42,214 nucleotides of DNA from an uncultured Prevotellaceae bacterium. GTDB taxonomy: Bacteria > Bacteroidota > Bacteroidia > Bacteroidales > Bacteroidaceae. Both the position numbers and the translations under genes were made by a program. A model generated the notes under the pieces. The model worked only from the letters and a program-made list of their open reading frames with translations. It searched no databases and was not told the origin of the DNA. Location: assembly GCA_937900485.1 (NCBI GenBank), contig CALCEL010000035.1, forward strand, positions 1 to 42,214. Direction: 5' to 3'. This document shows, piece by piece, positions 8,326-17,700 of the stretch (the first letter of the stretch is position 1; each line of letters opens with the position of its first letter).

Positions 8326-9237
8326 ATGGCAGATTTAATCACAAATATAGCAGGACTGACGATGAAGAATCCTGTGATGACAGCGTCAGGTACTTTCGGA
8401 TATGGAGTGGAGTTCTCAGACTTCGTCAATCTCGAGGATATAGGTGGTATCATTGTTAAGGGCACCACGCTGAAGCCGCGTGAGGGTAATGACTATCCTC
8501 GTATGGTGGAAACGGCCAGTGGCATGCTCAATTGTGTGGGACTGCAAAACAAGGGTGTCGACTATTTTTGTGAGAATATTTATCCAGAGATAAAGGATAT
8601 AAAAACAAATATGATTGTCAATGTCTCCGGCTCTTGCCCTGAGGATTACGCTGAGTGTGCGGCGAGAATCAATGAGCTTGACAATATACCGGCTATCGAG
8701 CTCAATATCAGCTGCCCTAACGTACGTCAGGGAGGTATGGCTTTCGGAGTGACGACTGAAGGAGCGCAGAGTGTTGTGCGAGCTGTGCGTGACGTGTACA
8801 AAAAGACATTGATAGTGAAGCTGTCACCTAATGTGACAAGTGTCTCTGATATCGCTTTGGCCGTACAGGATGCGGGCGCTGACGCCGTGTCTCTGATCAA
8901 CACGTTGATGGGTATGGTTATCGACATAGAGAAACGTAAACCGGTGTTGAGTATCGCTACAGGCGGAATGAGCGGACCGGCTGTCAAGCCCGTGGCAGTC
9001 AGGTGTGTATGGCAGGTGGCTAAAGCGGTTAGTGTGCCTGTCATAGGACTGGGAGGTATTATGACGGCTGAAGATGCCATCGAGTTTTTGCTCGCCGGAG
9101 CTTCCGCGATAGAGATTGGCACGGCTAATTTTATTGACCCTACCGTTACTGTGAAGGTGACGAATGGCATTAATGACTGGCTGGATAGACATGGTTGTCG
9201 TTCGGTGTCTGAGATCATAGGACAGGTGAACGCATAG
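8326..9237 (+). CDS. pyrD: Dihydroorotate dehydrogenase B, catalytic subunit
   Basis: 303 residues, class 1B length. It oxidises dihydroorotate to orotate with FMN in the cytoplasm. Visible motifs are the N-terminal NPVMTASGTFGYG, the active-site loop NISCPNVRQGG with the catalytic base Cys130 (class 1 enzymes use Cys, class 2 use Ser), and the FMN phosphate loops IGLGGI and IGTANF. Direct pairing with pyrK supports the class 1B assignment. Two hairpins follow the stop. Confidence 0.96.
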   Translation: MADLITNIAGLTMKNPVMTASGTFGYGVEFSDFVNLEDIGGIIVKGTTLKPREGNDYPRMVETASGMLNCVGLQNKGVDYFCENIYPEIKDIKTNMIVNVSGSCPEDYAECAARINELDNIPAIELNISCPNVRQGGMAFGVTTEGAQSVVRAVRDVYKKTLIVKLSPNVTSVSDIALAVQDAGADAVSLINTLMGMVIDIEKRKPVLSIATGGMSGPAVKPVAVRCVWQVAKAVSVPVIGLGGIMTAEDAIEFLLAGASAIEIGTANFIDPTVTVKVTNGINDWLDRHGCRSVSEIIGQVNA

Positions 9238-9254
9238 TTATATGGCTGATTGCG

Positions 9255-9347
9255 GACGGTCTGAGAAAGACCGTCATGAAGCCACGTCTTGTGATAAGGT
9301 AAGGTGAGTCCCGCAAGGTTTTCTCAGGACCTTGCGGGACTCACCTT
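9255..9347 (+). terminator. Tandem hairpins ending the pyrKD transcript
   Basis: First hairpin: 8-bp perfect stem, 9255-9262 with 9268-9275. Second: 19-bp perfect GC-rich stem, 9301-9319 with 9329-9347, loop 9320-9328, followed by ATTATATATT rather than a T tract. The second is strong enough to terminate or to stabilise the 3' end. Confidence 0.7.
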
Positions 9348-9540
9348 ATTATATATTGTCAGTTTGTTATTACGTATAGATACAGTTCGTCAAACACATT
9401 TCTTCTCCGTTTCTTTTGTAATCCTGTGCCTTAAAAAGTCATTTCTGTCATTTCTCTATTACCGTGCAGCTGCACAAGTGTTCTGTGTTTATCCTGTGGC
9501 TCATAGAAACTTTGCACCATGGTGTGAGTCATGAAGAAAA

Positions 9541-9840
9541 GGGGAATAACGGACAATTTGCAGTGTCACCAAATTTCCTATGCCTATTTTTTATTAAAAA
9601 CAGGTTAACTTACTGATAATCTTAATACAAGTCTTCTAAAAAACCTTGGGACTCTTTTTTGAAATCCTTAGGTTAGGTTGTAGTATATATACAAGTCTGA
9701 GAATTTCAAAATCCTAACCTGAACTTTTCATCGTCCTAACCTAAGAATTTCAGACGCCGAATAAGACACGGGAAAATTCCGGAAGTCATTTTTCCGCTAT
9801 CACGTGTCAACGGAAAAAGGGGAGTTTCGGACAGTAAAAA
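9541..9840 (+). repeat. Dispersed intergenic element, copy A
   Basis: A roughly 300-bp non-coding block that recurs at 23684-23984 (inverted) and 42040 onward. Shared landmarks in order: GGAATAAnGGAnAATTTG; AACAGGTnAACTT then TGATAATCT; arm 1 at 9661-9677 (GGTTAGG); arm 2 at 9713-9720 (CCTAACCT); arm 3 at 9735-9751 (CCTAACCTAAG then AATTTC); CAGACGCCGAATAAG; a small hairpin at 9780-9796; and a GGGGAGTTT..GGACAGTAAAAA end. It lies between the convergent pyrD and PL11 genes, each with its own terminator. The gene-free stretch 9348-9540 before it shows nothing else. Confidence 0.85.
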
Positions 9841-9859
9841 ATGTGCGAAATGGGATAAG

Positions 9860-9895
9860 AAAAATCCCAACTCCTGTTTTATTAAGAGTTGGGAT
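9860..9895 (-). terminator. Terminator of the PL11 operon
   Basis: On the minus strand a perfect 10-bp stem (9886-9895 with 9864-9873) with a 12-base loop is followed by TTTTTC, about 60 bases after the PL11 stop. Confidence 0.8.
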
Positions 9896-9955
9896 AAATA
9901 TCATGATATTTGTCGTACGCTGACAAAGATGTAAGAGATGCGCTTGCGGCAGGTT

Positions 9956-11845
9956 TCACTCGCCGAAATAGAAGTCAGGCTCAGGAGGTTGGTTGTAGCC
10001 AACGTTCTCTGTCGCCACGCTGATTCTGTATGGTATGTTCTCCATGAATGACACGAATCGATAGGATGTCGGGATGGTAGTGGTGTAGATGCGAAGCTCG
10101 CTGCTGTCCTTAGTTCTTACGATCACCTCCTCGCGCCAGTCACCGATGATATCAGCGCTGAGGCAAGGGTTTTGTTTCGAGCCGTTGTTGAACAGACAGC
10201 CTTCCGCCTTGAAGTCTTTGATTTTGTTACACCTTCCTGTTGTCCAGTCGTATTTGCTGATTGACTCATGGTCGAGCAGCTCTCTCAGTTTGTCTCCATC
10301 CCACCACACGGCGGAGTTTTGAGGGATGCCTGGGTCGTTGGCATGATGATGCTTGCCTGTGACATCGAAATATCCCTTCTGGCTTGATGACCACATCTCG
10401 AGTCCGGGATTGGTAGGGTCTATGTCGGCTGCCATTCCCCTGCCGACGTCTGACGAGCTTGGTATCTGGAATATCACACGTCCAGTTCTCGCGTCGCGGA
10501 AGTCAGAGCCGTCACGTTTATTCTCGTGAACGTCCCATACCTGTATGGATGTGGAGTCGGGGTAGAATGCCATCTGGTGTATGGCGTCGCCATGTCCCAT
10601 GCCGGTGGTGTATAATCCCGTGCCGTCATTGTCGACAGCCATTGAGCCGTAAGTTATCTCGTCACATCCGTCCCCGTCGACGTCTCCGACGCGCAGATTA
10701 TGATTACCTTGTCCGCTGTATGGTTTAGTGAACGTTCCGTTCGCCTTGTCGGCCATGTCGACGGAATCAGAGTCAAAGACCCACCGTGAGGTCAGCTCCT
10801 TGCCGTTCCAGTCCCAGGCGGCGATGACGGTTCTCGTGTAGTATCCGCGGCAGAAGATAGCGCTTGGGTGTTTGCCGTCAAGGTAGGCTACTCCGGCGAG
10901 GAACCTGTCCACGCGATTGCCGTAGGAGTCTCCCCAGGCGGAGATATTGCCTCGTCCCGGGATGTAATTGACAGTGTGGAGAGCCTCACCTGTGGCTCCT
11001 GAGAATATCGTCAGGTACTCGGGCCCGGAGAGGATTCGTCCGCTGATACGTTGTGTCTTACCGCTTTCTTTTCCTCTGATCTCTTTTTTTATCTCACCGT
11101 TGAACACGTGGTTGGCGTTAGGGTCGCCGATATAGTTTCCTTTGCCGTCACGTGTCCCGTCGGCGGTCTTGGTGATGACCTCAGCCTTGCCGTCTCCGTC
11201 GAAGTCGAAGACCATGAACTGTGTGTAGTGTGCTCCTGCTCGTATATTCCTGCCCAGGTCTATACGCCACAATTTCTTTCCGTTGAGCTTGTAGCAGTCC
11301 AGTAACACATTGCCGGTTTGTCCCTCGTGGGAGTTGTCGTGTCCCATACATTCCCATTTCAGGATTATCTCGTATTCGCCGTCTCCGTCCACGTCGCCGA
11401 CGCTGGCGTCATTGGCGGAGTATTCAGCAGTTTTGCCATCTATGATGATGTTGTCTGGGCGTGACAGGGGAATGGTTAAGTAGTCCGTGGCGTTCTTTCC
11501 GTTTAAGGTGTATGACACCTTCGAGCTTTTGTCCTCTTTGCCGTTGGTCACGGCCACGACTGAGTATGTGGTTTTCTTTCCCTTCCTGGCAGGAACCTTG
11601 ACGAAGGTCGAGTGTGTGATGGGATAATCATTTATGAGTTTCCCGTTCTCGTACACGTTGAATGACGTGCCGCAGTCATCAGAGGACAGCAGTCTCCACG
11701 AGATGGAGGTGGAGTCTCCGGATGTCACGCACACGAGCCCTCTTCCCAATCGTTCTTTCTGTACGGAGCTGTAGTCATATGCCGGCTGTGCCATGGATAC
11801 CGCATGCGCCAGGCATAGAGCAGCCAATGTTACTGTTTTTCTCAT
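9956..11845 (-). CDS. Rhamnogalacturonan endolyase, polysaccharide lyase family 11
   Basis: 629 residues with a signal peptide (MRKTVTLAALCLAHAVSMAQ). An N-terminal fibronectin-like domain (about 25-115) is followed by the PL11 beta-propeller, recognisable by repeated calcium-binding loops DVDGDGEYEI, DFDGDGKAEV and DVDGDGCDEI and by KWECMGHDNSHEGQ. The family cleaves the rhamnose-galacturonate backbone of pectin (rhamnogalacturonan I) by beta-elimination outside the cytoplasm. It is the last gene of a three-gene minus-strand operon, with a 1-bp gap from the lipoprotein gene and preceded by an AraC regulator. No SusC/SusD pair is present, so this is an isolated pectinase locus rather than a full utilisation locus. 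Confidence 0.93.
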   Translation of the reverse strand: MRKTVTLAALCLAHAVSMAQPAYDYSSVQKERLGRGLVCVTSGDSTSISWRLLSSDDCGTSFNVYENGKLINDYPITHSTFVKVPARKGKKTTYSVVAVTNGKEDKSSKVSYTLNGKNATDYLTIPLSRPDNIIIDGKTAEYSANDASVGDVDGDGEYEIILKWECMGHDNSHEGQTGNVLLDCYKLNGKKLWRIDLGRNIRAGAHYTQFMVFDFDGDGKAEVITKTADGTRDGKGNYIGDPNANHVFNGEIKKEIRGKESGKTQRISGRILSGPEYLTIFSGATGEALHTVNYIPGRGNISAWGDSYGNRVDRFLAGVAYLDGKHPSAIFCRGYYTRTVIAAWDWNGKELTSRWVFDSDSVDMADKANGTFTKPYSGQGNHNLRVGDVDGDGCDEITYGSMAVDNDGTGLYTTGMGHGDAIHQMAFYPDSTSIQVWDVHENKRDGSDFRDARTGRVIFQIPSSSDVGRGMAADIDPTNPGLEMWSSSQKGYFDVTGKHHHANDPGIPQNSAVWWDGDKLRELLDHESISKYDWTTGRCNKIKDFKAEGCLFNNGSKQNPCLSADIIGDWREEVIVRTKDSSELRIYTTTIPTSYRFVSFMENIPYRISVATENVGYNQPPEPDFYFGE

Positions 11846-11846
11846 G

Positions 11847-12335
11847 TCATTGTAGAGTTATCACGTCGTTGTATATTGCGCTGAATTGTCCGTCTGTGGA
11901 GTAACCGTAAGAAAGAAGACTGTAATAGATGTTCATTGCGCTGAGGGGAATCTCGGTGTATGAGCTGTAGCTGCTTAGGCTGTCGGCAGAGTAGAGGTCG
12001 TACATGGTGCTCTTCAGTCCGTCCAGTGTCACCTTTTTCGCGCGCGCCCTCATGTCCTCCACGGCGTAATAGTTGCAGGCGAGTTTGGCGCCCTCTGTGC
12101 TGGAAAAGCTTATCGTTGCCTCTTCCTTGAATATACAATAGAATACAGAGTCATGTCGTAACGCTTCAACGATGAGAGTCTGGAATGCGCTGTCAGCCTC
12201 GTTGGTGAATTTGATGCTATCTATTGCTCCGTAGTAAGACATTTTTGCGGTACTTTTGTTTCCGTCAGAATCTAACTTGCAAGATGCCACCATGCAAAGT
12301 AATGCTGCCAAAGGCAATAATAGTGATTTTCTCAT
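11847..12335 (-). CDS. Lipoprotein of unknown function in the PL11 operon
   Basis: 162 residues. The N terminus (MRKSLLLPLAALLCMVASC) is a clear lipoprotein signal with lipobox VASC, so the mature protein starts at Cys19. The rest is mixed alpha/beta, Ser/Tyr-rich near the C terminus (SSYSSYTEIPLSAM). I do not recognise a family. It ends 1 bp before the PL11 start and begins 29 bp after the AraC gene, so it is almost certainly co-expressed with the lyase; a role in substrate handling at the surface is only inference. Confidence 0.8.
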   Translation of the reverse strand: MRKSLLLPLAALLCMVASCKLDSDGNKSTAKMSYYGAIDSIKFTNEADSAFQTLIVEALRHDSVFYCIFKEEATISFSSTEGAKLACNYYAVEDMRARAKKVTLDGLKSTMYDLYSADSLSSYSSYTEIPLSAMNIYYSLLSYGYSTDGQFSAIYNDVITLQ

Positions 12336-12364
12336 ATTAAGTGAATTTAGAATTGGTTTGCAGT

Positions 12365-13315
12365 TTATTTGATGTCTGAGATTAGATATTTCTTGTCGTC
12401 TGGTATGAGCTTGATGAGCTCAGACGTCTTGTGTCTCGTCTCTTGTTTCCCGTTTTTGAAGTCCAGAGGGCTGATTCCAGTGTGATTCTTAAACCACTTG
12501 CCGAAGTACGACTGATTGGGGAAGTTGAGGTATTCAGAGATCTCGCCGATGGACTTGGTGCTGGTCTGTAATTGCTGCTTGGCCTCGAATAAGAGCGCCG
12601 TTGATATCCATGTTACGGGTGTCTGGCCTGAGCGCTCCTTGATTATGGAGGAGAAATAACGGCATGTCAGACACTGTTCCTTGGCGTAGAACCTCACCTC
12701 ATGCTTAGTCCGGAAGTTTTTGTAGAGTGATGTCATGAACTTCTTCAGGATGTCCTCTTTCCTGTTATCCATGTTCTGTACCATGCCGTTGTTGTCGCTG
12801 AACAGAGATATGATCTCCAGCAAAAGGCTTTTGCCCAACATGTGTCGTTGCTGCAGGAAAAGCTCCTTGCGAGTCAGTGACGTCGTGTCGCTGTTCTCTT
12901 TCAGCTCCGTGTTTTTGATTTTTATCACCACGTCTTCTATGAGCTTTGAGTACATCATAATCCTTGATATGTCCTCTTGCCCTAACTTGATGAGTGGATT
13001 GCTTTTGATGAGAAAGACGGCGTTGAAATTAGTGGCGTTGTACAGCAACGGCTGGATAGTCTCGAAGTCAGCTCCTAAAAGAATACCGGTAAGTAAGGCA
13101 CTTCGCTTCGTTATCCTGAGTTTCTTATATGCGAAGTAAACTATCATGCAATCTTCGGTTACATGATAGCTGTTATCGTCTATAGTAAGGTTTATCCAGC
13201 CTTTTGTGCATATAAAAATTCCTGTGCGGGGTATTTTCACCTCTGAGGTCTCCGCCTCAAGAATGTTCTCTTCGTCTCCTGTGAGATGAAGTATATTAAT
13301 ACTATCCTCAAACAC
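12365..13315 (-). CDS. AraC-family transcriptional regulator
   Basis: 316 residues. The start is a GTG at 13315; a stop codon lies directly upstream in frame and the next Met is near residue 57, so GTG is the best choice. The C-terminal 90 residues carry the two helix-turn-helix AraC domain (RYFSSIIKERSGQTP, SIGEISEYLNFPNQSYFGKWFKNHTG, then SPLDF). The N-terminal 200 residues are an effector or dimerisation domain without a recognised fold. It heads the operon with the lipoprotein and PL11 lyase, so control of pectin degradation is likely. It is divergent from the RND efflux operon across a 224-bp AT-rich gap; control of that operon cannot be excluded. Confidence 0.9.
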   Translation of the reverse strand: MFEDSINILHLTGDEENILEAETSEVKIPRTGIFICTKGWINLTIDDNSYHVTEDCMIVYFAYKKLRITKRSALLTGILLGADFETIQPLLYNATNFNAVFLIKSNPLIKLGQEDISRIMMYSKLIEDVVIKIKNTELKENSDTTSLTRKELFLQQRHMLGKSLLLEIISLFSDNNGMVQNMDNRKEDILKKFMTSLYKNFRTKHEVRFYAKEQCLTCRYFSSIIKERSGQTPVTWISTALLFEAKQQLQTSTKSIGEISEYLNFPNQSYFGKWFKNHTGISPLDFKNGKQETRHKTSELIKLIPDDKKYLISDIK

Positions 13316-13482
13316 TTATATATATATCTTAACGAGTTCCTCTGATATTCACATTACAAAATAACGAAATATAAGCTACAATACCAACATATGGGCGAAA
13401 AAAATACAACTATAGGACATCAAACGTACTTTTTGACCAAAAAAAGATTAAAAACCATCATATGCTAAAGGTTCTTTATTCT

Positions 13483-13518
13483 TATTTTTGCAATGTAAAT
13501 AATGACAGTGTTGTCATT
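13483..13518 (+). promoter_or_regulatory. Promoter and possible operator of the RND efflux operon
   Basis: TATTTTTG at 13483-13490 matches the -7 box TAnnTTTG; no good -33 element is seen. A perfect 7-bp inverted repeat with a 4-base spacer (AATGACA 13501-13507, TGTCATT 13512-13518) falls just after the expected transcription start, where a repressor could bind. Confidence 0.5.
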
Positions 13519-13539
13519 GTTGAATTATAAAGATTGTAA

Positions 13540-14625
13540 ATGATAATTTTTATGCATATGAAATGTTCAACTTATTCTTATGTTATGCTTGTCATGTCGT
13601 CTGTGTTGTTAAGTTGTGGCGGGGGAGACGTGAAGACGGATGACGGCGTGTATGTTAACCTGGTAGAGGCGGTTAATGCTGACAAGGTTGGTACTCACAG
13701 CTTTACGGGAAAGACGAAGTCGGCCGAGGAGGCTAATGTGTCATTCCGTGTCAGCGGCCCTATAGTACGTGTGAACGTGAAAGAGGGTGAGAAGGTTAGT
13801 AAAGGACAAGTGATAGCGGAGATGGATAATCGTGACTATCAGGTGCAGCTGAACGCCACCAAAGCGGAATATGAGCAGATTAAGGCTGACGCCGAGCGTG
13901 TCATCGGACTGTATAAGGATGGGGCTACAACAGCTCAGAACTATGACAAGGCGCGCTATGGTTTACAGCAGATCACACAGAAATATGAGAATCATAAGAA
14001 TCAGTTGGCGGACACTAAGCTTAAGTCCCCGATGTCTGGATACGTGAAGGAGAAACTGCACGGAGTGGGAGAGACCGTGGCGGCTGGTATGCCTATACTC
14101 GTGGTGTCTGGAGGCGACGGACTAGAGGTGGAGATAAATATGTCCGCACAGGATTACATCCGACGTGATAAGTTCAAGTCTTTCTATTGTAAGTTCGATG
14201 TGTGCGGTGAGGAACGTTTCCCTTTGTCTGTGGTAAGTGTCGGCAGCGAGGCTAATGTGAGTCAGCTCTACCCGATGAGACTTAAGATAACAGGAGCGTA
14301 TGACAGTAAGAAAATCACTGCGGGAATGAGTACTATGGTGTACGCCTCTGAGGAGGAGGATGACTATGGAGTTGTCTGTGTGCCTGCGTCAGCACTCCTG
14401 AATAAGGACGGAAAGACTCAGGTATTTGTATACGATAAGGAAAAGTCGGTTGTCTCTTCACAACAGGTGGAACCGCTGGTCATCAATGGCGACGGAACAG
14501 TGAATGTCAAAGGACTGAGGAAAGGAACAAAGGTCGTTTCTACTGGTGTGCATCATCTTACCGATGGCGAGAAAGTCAAACCATTGGCGTCTGCAACGAA
14601 AACGAACGTTGGAGGGCTGTTTTGA
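13540..14625 (+). CDS. RND efflux periplasmic adaptor (membrane fusion protein), lipoprotein
   Basis: Up to 361 residues. ATGs at 13540, 13552 and 13558 are all possible; the last gives the neatest lipoprotein signal (MKCSTYSYVMLVMSSVLLSC). After the lipid-anchored Cys come the beta-barrel/lipoyl half (VSFRVSGPIVRVNVKEGEKVSKGQVIAEMD), an alpha-helical hairpin, the second lipoyl half (LKSPMSGYVKEKL) and a C-terminal membrane-proximal domain. It links the inner-membrane RND pump to the outer-membrane channel encoded immediately downstream. Gap to the pump gene is 95 bp. Confidence 0.93.
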   Translation: MIIFMHMKCSTYSYVMLVMSSVLLSCGGGDVKTDDGVYVNLVEAVNADKVGTHSFTGKTKSAEEANVSFRVSGPIVRVNVKEGEKVSKGQVIAEMDNRDYQVQLNATKAEYEQIKADAERVIGLYKDGATTAQNYDKARYGLQQITQKYENHKNQLADTKLKSPMSGYVKEKLHGVGETVAAGMPILVVSGGDGLEVEINMSAQDYIRRDKFKSFYCKFDVCGEERFPLSVVSVGSEANVSQLYPMRLKITGAYDSKKITAGMSTMVYASEEEDDYGVVCVPASALLNKDGKTQVFVYDKEKSVVSSQQVEPLVINGDGTVNVKGLRKGTKVVSTGVHHLTDGEKVKPLASATKTNVGGLF

Positions 14626-14720
14626 TGATAGCTTAGACGTGTGAGAGAACCAGTATAAAATAACCGAATATGAAGAGTGTGGATGAGAACTACTGAAGCC
14701 TCTTCTTAAATAATCTTTAT

Positions 14721-17700
14721 ATGATTGACTTTAGTAAATGGGCACTGGATAACAGGAAACTGGTCAATTTCCTTGTGTTGTGCATCATAATAGGCGGTAT
14801 ATTCTCTTATAACTCCATGAGTAAGCTGGAGGACCCGGCTCTGAAGGTTAAGCAGGCCATGGTGGTCACCACTTATCCGGGCGCTTCGGCGCATCAAGTC
14901 GAGCTTGAGGTTACCGACCCTATCGAAAAGGCTGTGAGAGAGATGTCTACCGTGGATAATGTGCAGAGCTCCTCTTTTGCTGACCTGAGCCTGATCACCG
15001 TTGAACTGCAAACCACTGTGCCTAATGACGGCGTCGAACAGGAGTGGGATATGCTCAGACGTAAGGTGGCGAATGCTCAGGCGTCTCTGCCTTCAGGAGC
15101 GTCAGCATCAATAGTGAAGGACGATTTTGGTGATGTGTATGGTATGTTTTATGCTCTGACAGGTGACGGACTGACCGACAGACAGCTGGCGGACTACGCT
15201 GAGTTGCTGAAGCGGGAGATTATCGCCATCGATGGCGTCAGCAGAGTGGAGATCTATGGAAAGAGAAGCGAGTGTATCGACATTAACCTGCGTGAGGACC
15301 GAATGGCACATCTTGGAGTCATGCCGACGGAAGTGCTTCAGACTCTGACTAACCAAAACAAAACAAGTTATGCGGGTTACAGGGACAACGGAAATAAGAG
15401 GGTGCGTGTCACTGTGACGGATAAGTTTAATAATGTAGATGACATATCTGAAATGCTTATCGCTGGTCACGACGACGATCAGCTGAGACTCAAGGATATC
15501 GCGGATGTAAAGGAAGGGTATGAGCACACGACAAGAAATGAGATGTTCCGAAACGGGGAAAGAGCGTTGGGCGTCTCTATCTCATGCCTCTCCAGCTATG
15601 ACATATTAAAGGTAGGTGCCAAGGTGGAGAAAAAGATTCAGGAGCTGGAGTCCAGAATGCCTGCGGGAGTGACTTGTGAGAAGGTGTTCTTCCAGCCGGA
15701 AAGGGTTAGCAACGCTCTCAACACTTTTCTGATTAATCTGTTGGAGTCTGTACTTATCGTGGTCTTTGTGTTGATTTTCTTTATGGGACTGAAGAGCGGT
15801 CTGATAATCGGCGCGAGCCTGATTGTGATCGTGTTCGGCTCTTTCTTGGTGCTGAGTGGTTTTGACGGCACGTTGCAGCGTGTCTCCCTCGCCTCATTTA
15901 TCCTGGCTATGGGTATGCTCGTCGATAATGCCATCGTCATCGTAGACGGAATTCTTGTTGACATCAAGCAGGGCAAGCCGCGACTGGAGGCTTTGACATC
16001 GATAGGAGCAAAGACGGCGATGCCGTTACTCGGAGCTACGCTCATCGCCATCCTCGCATTCTTACCTATTTTCTTAAGTCCAGACTCTGCGGGTGTCTAC
16101 GTGCGTGACTTGTTTATCGTCATCGCCGTGTCATTGATGCTGAGTTGGATACTGGCTCTTGTACATGTGCCTATAATGGCGGACCAGATGTTCACAAAGA
16201 AAGATAATGACGCCGTTAATGAGAAGTCTGAGTCCTCTGAGTTGTATAGTGGTAAGGCTTATGATGTGTTGGAGAAGATTCTCTGCTTCGGAATAGCACA
16301 CCGTACTGTCATGGTGGTCGTGGCGGTGTGTCTGTTCTTGGTAAGCGCTTTCTCTTACAGATTCCTCAACCAGGCGTTCTTCCCGGACATGGAGTATGAT
16401 CAGTTGTACATGGAGTATAAGCTGCCGGAGGGTAACAACTACACGCAGGTCGAGTCTGACTTGGCTGAAATAGAGAAGATGTTGAGGAAGCATGATAACA
16501 TTACTAACGTGACAGCATCCGTCGGCGGTACTCCAAGCCGATATAATCTGGTTAGAAGTATAGCTACTCCTTCGTTGGCGTACGGTGAGCTGATAATAGA
16601 CTTCAAGTCTCCGTCAGACCTGGTCGAGACGATGGACGAGCTGCAAGGAGAAATCTCAAAGATGTTCCCTGATGCGTACGTGAAGTTCAAACGATACAAT
16701 CTGATGTTCAAGAAGTATCCTATCGAGGCGTGTTTCCATGGACCTGACCCCCAGGTTCTTCATGAGCTCACGGACAGTGCGATGGCGATCGTAAGGAAGA
16801 GTGATAAGGTATATCTGGCCACTACGGACTGGGAACCGAAGGTTCCGGTTCTGTCTGTCGACTATAATCAGGCATCCGCAAGGAACAGTGGCATATCACG
16901 TTCGGAAGTCGCTATGAGCATGATGGCTTATGCCGGTGGTATTCCTATCGGTAAGTTCTACGACGGTATTCATCCGAAAAACATATACGTGAAGTGTGTG
17001 GACGACAAGGGAGAGGAGATTGAGAACCTGAATAATGTCTCCGTCTTTGGCGTCATGCCTAATATCGGACGTGTCCTCAACCGAAGCACCATACAGAAGA
17101 TGATGACGGGAGCGATGTCGAAGGATGAGGCTATTGAGCTTGTTGGACAGACGACACCTGTCAGCCAGGTTGCGCGCGGAATCGATATTGACTGGGAAGA
17201 GCCGGTTGTGAACAGATATAATGGTGAGCGTACGCAGCGAGTGCAGTGTAGCCCAAGACCTGGCGTGGGAACGGAGGACGCAAGAAAAGCCATAGCGTCG
17301 GAGATTGAGAAGATTGACCTGCCGGAAGGCTACAGCCTGTCATGGCAGGGAGAGAAGAAAGCCAGCGACCAGAGTATGAGGTACCTCTTCAATGCTTTCC
17401 CTATGGCTATAGTCATAATGATTGTTATCCTTGTGATGCTGTTCAAAGACTATAAGAAGCCGACAATCATTTTCTGTTGCATACCATTGATACTTGTTGG
17501 TGTCATACCGTCGGTGCTGGTGACTGGCAAGGCGTTCGGTTTCGTGGCAATAGTCGGAGTGTTAGGTCTCATCGGTATGATGATCAAAAATGGCATCGTG
17601 CTTATGGATGAGATAAATCTTGAGATTGAGAGCGGTATGAATCCGTACGATGCTCTGCTGAATTCTTCCAAGAGCAGGCTCCGTCCGGTTATGATGGCGT

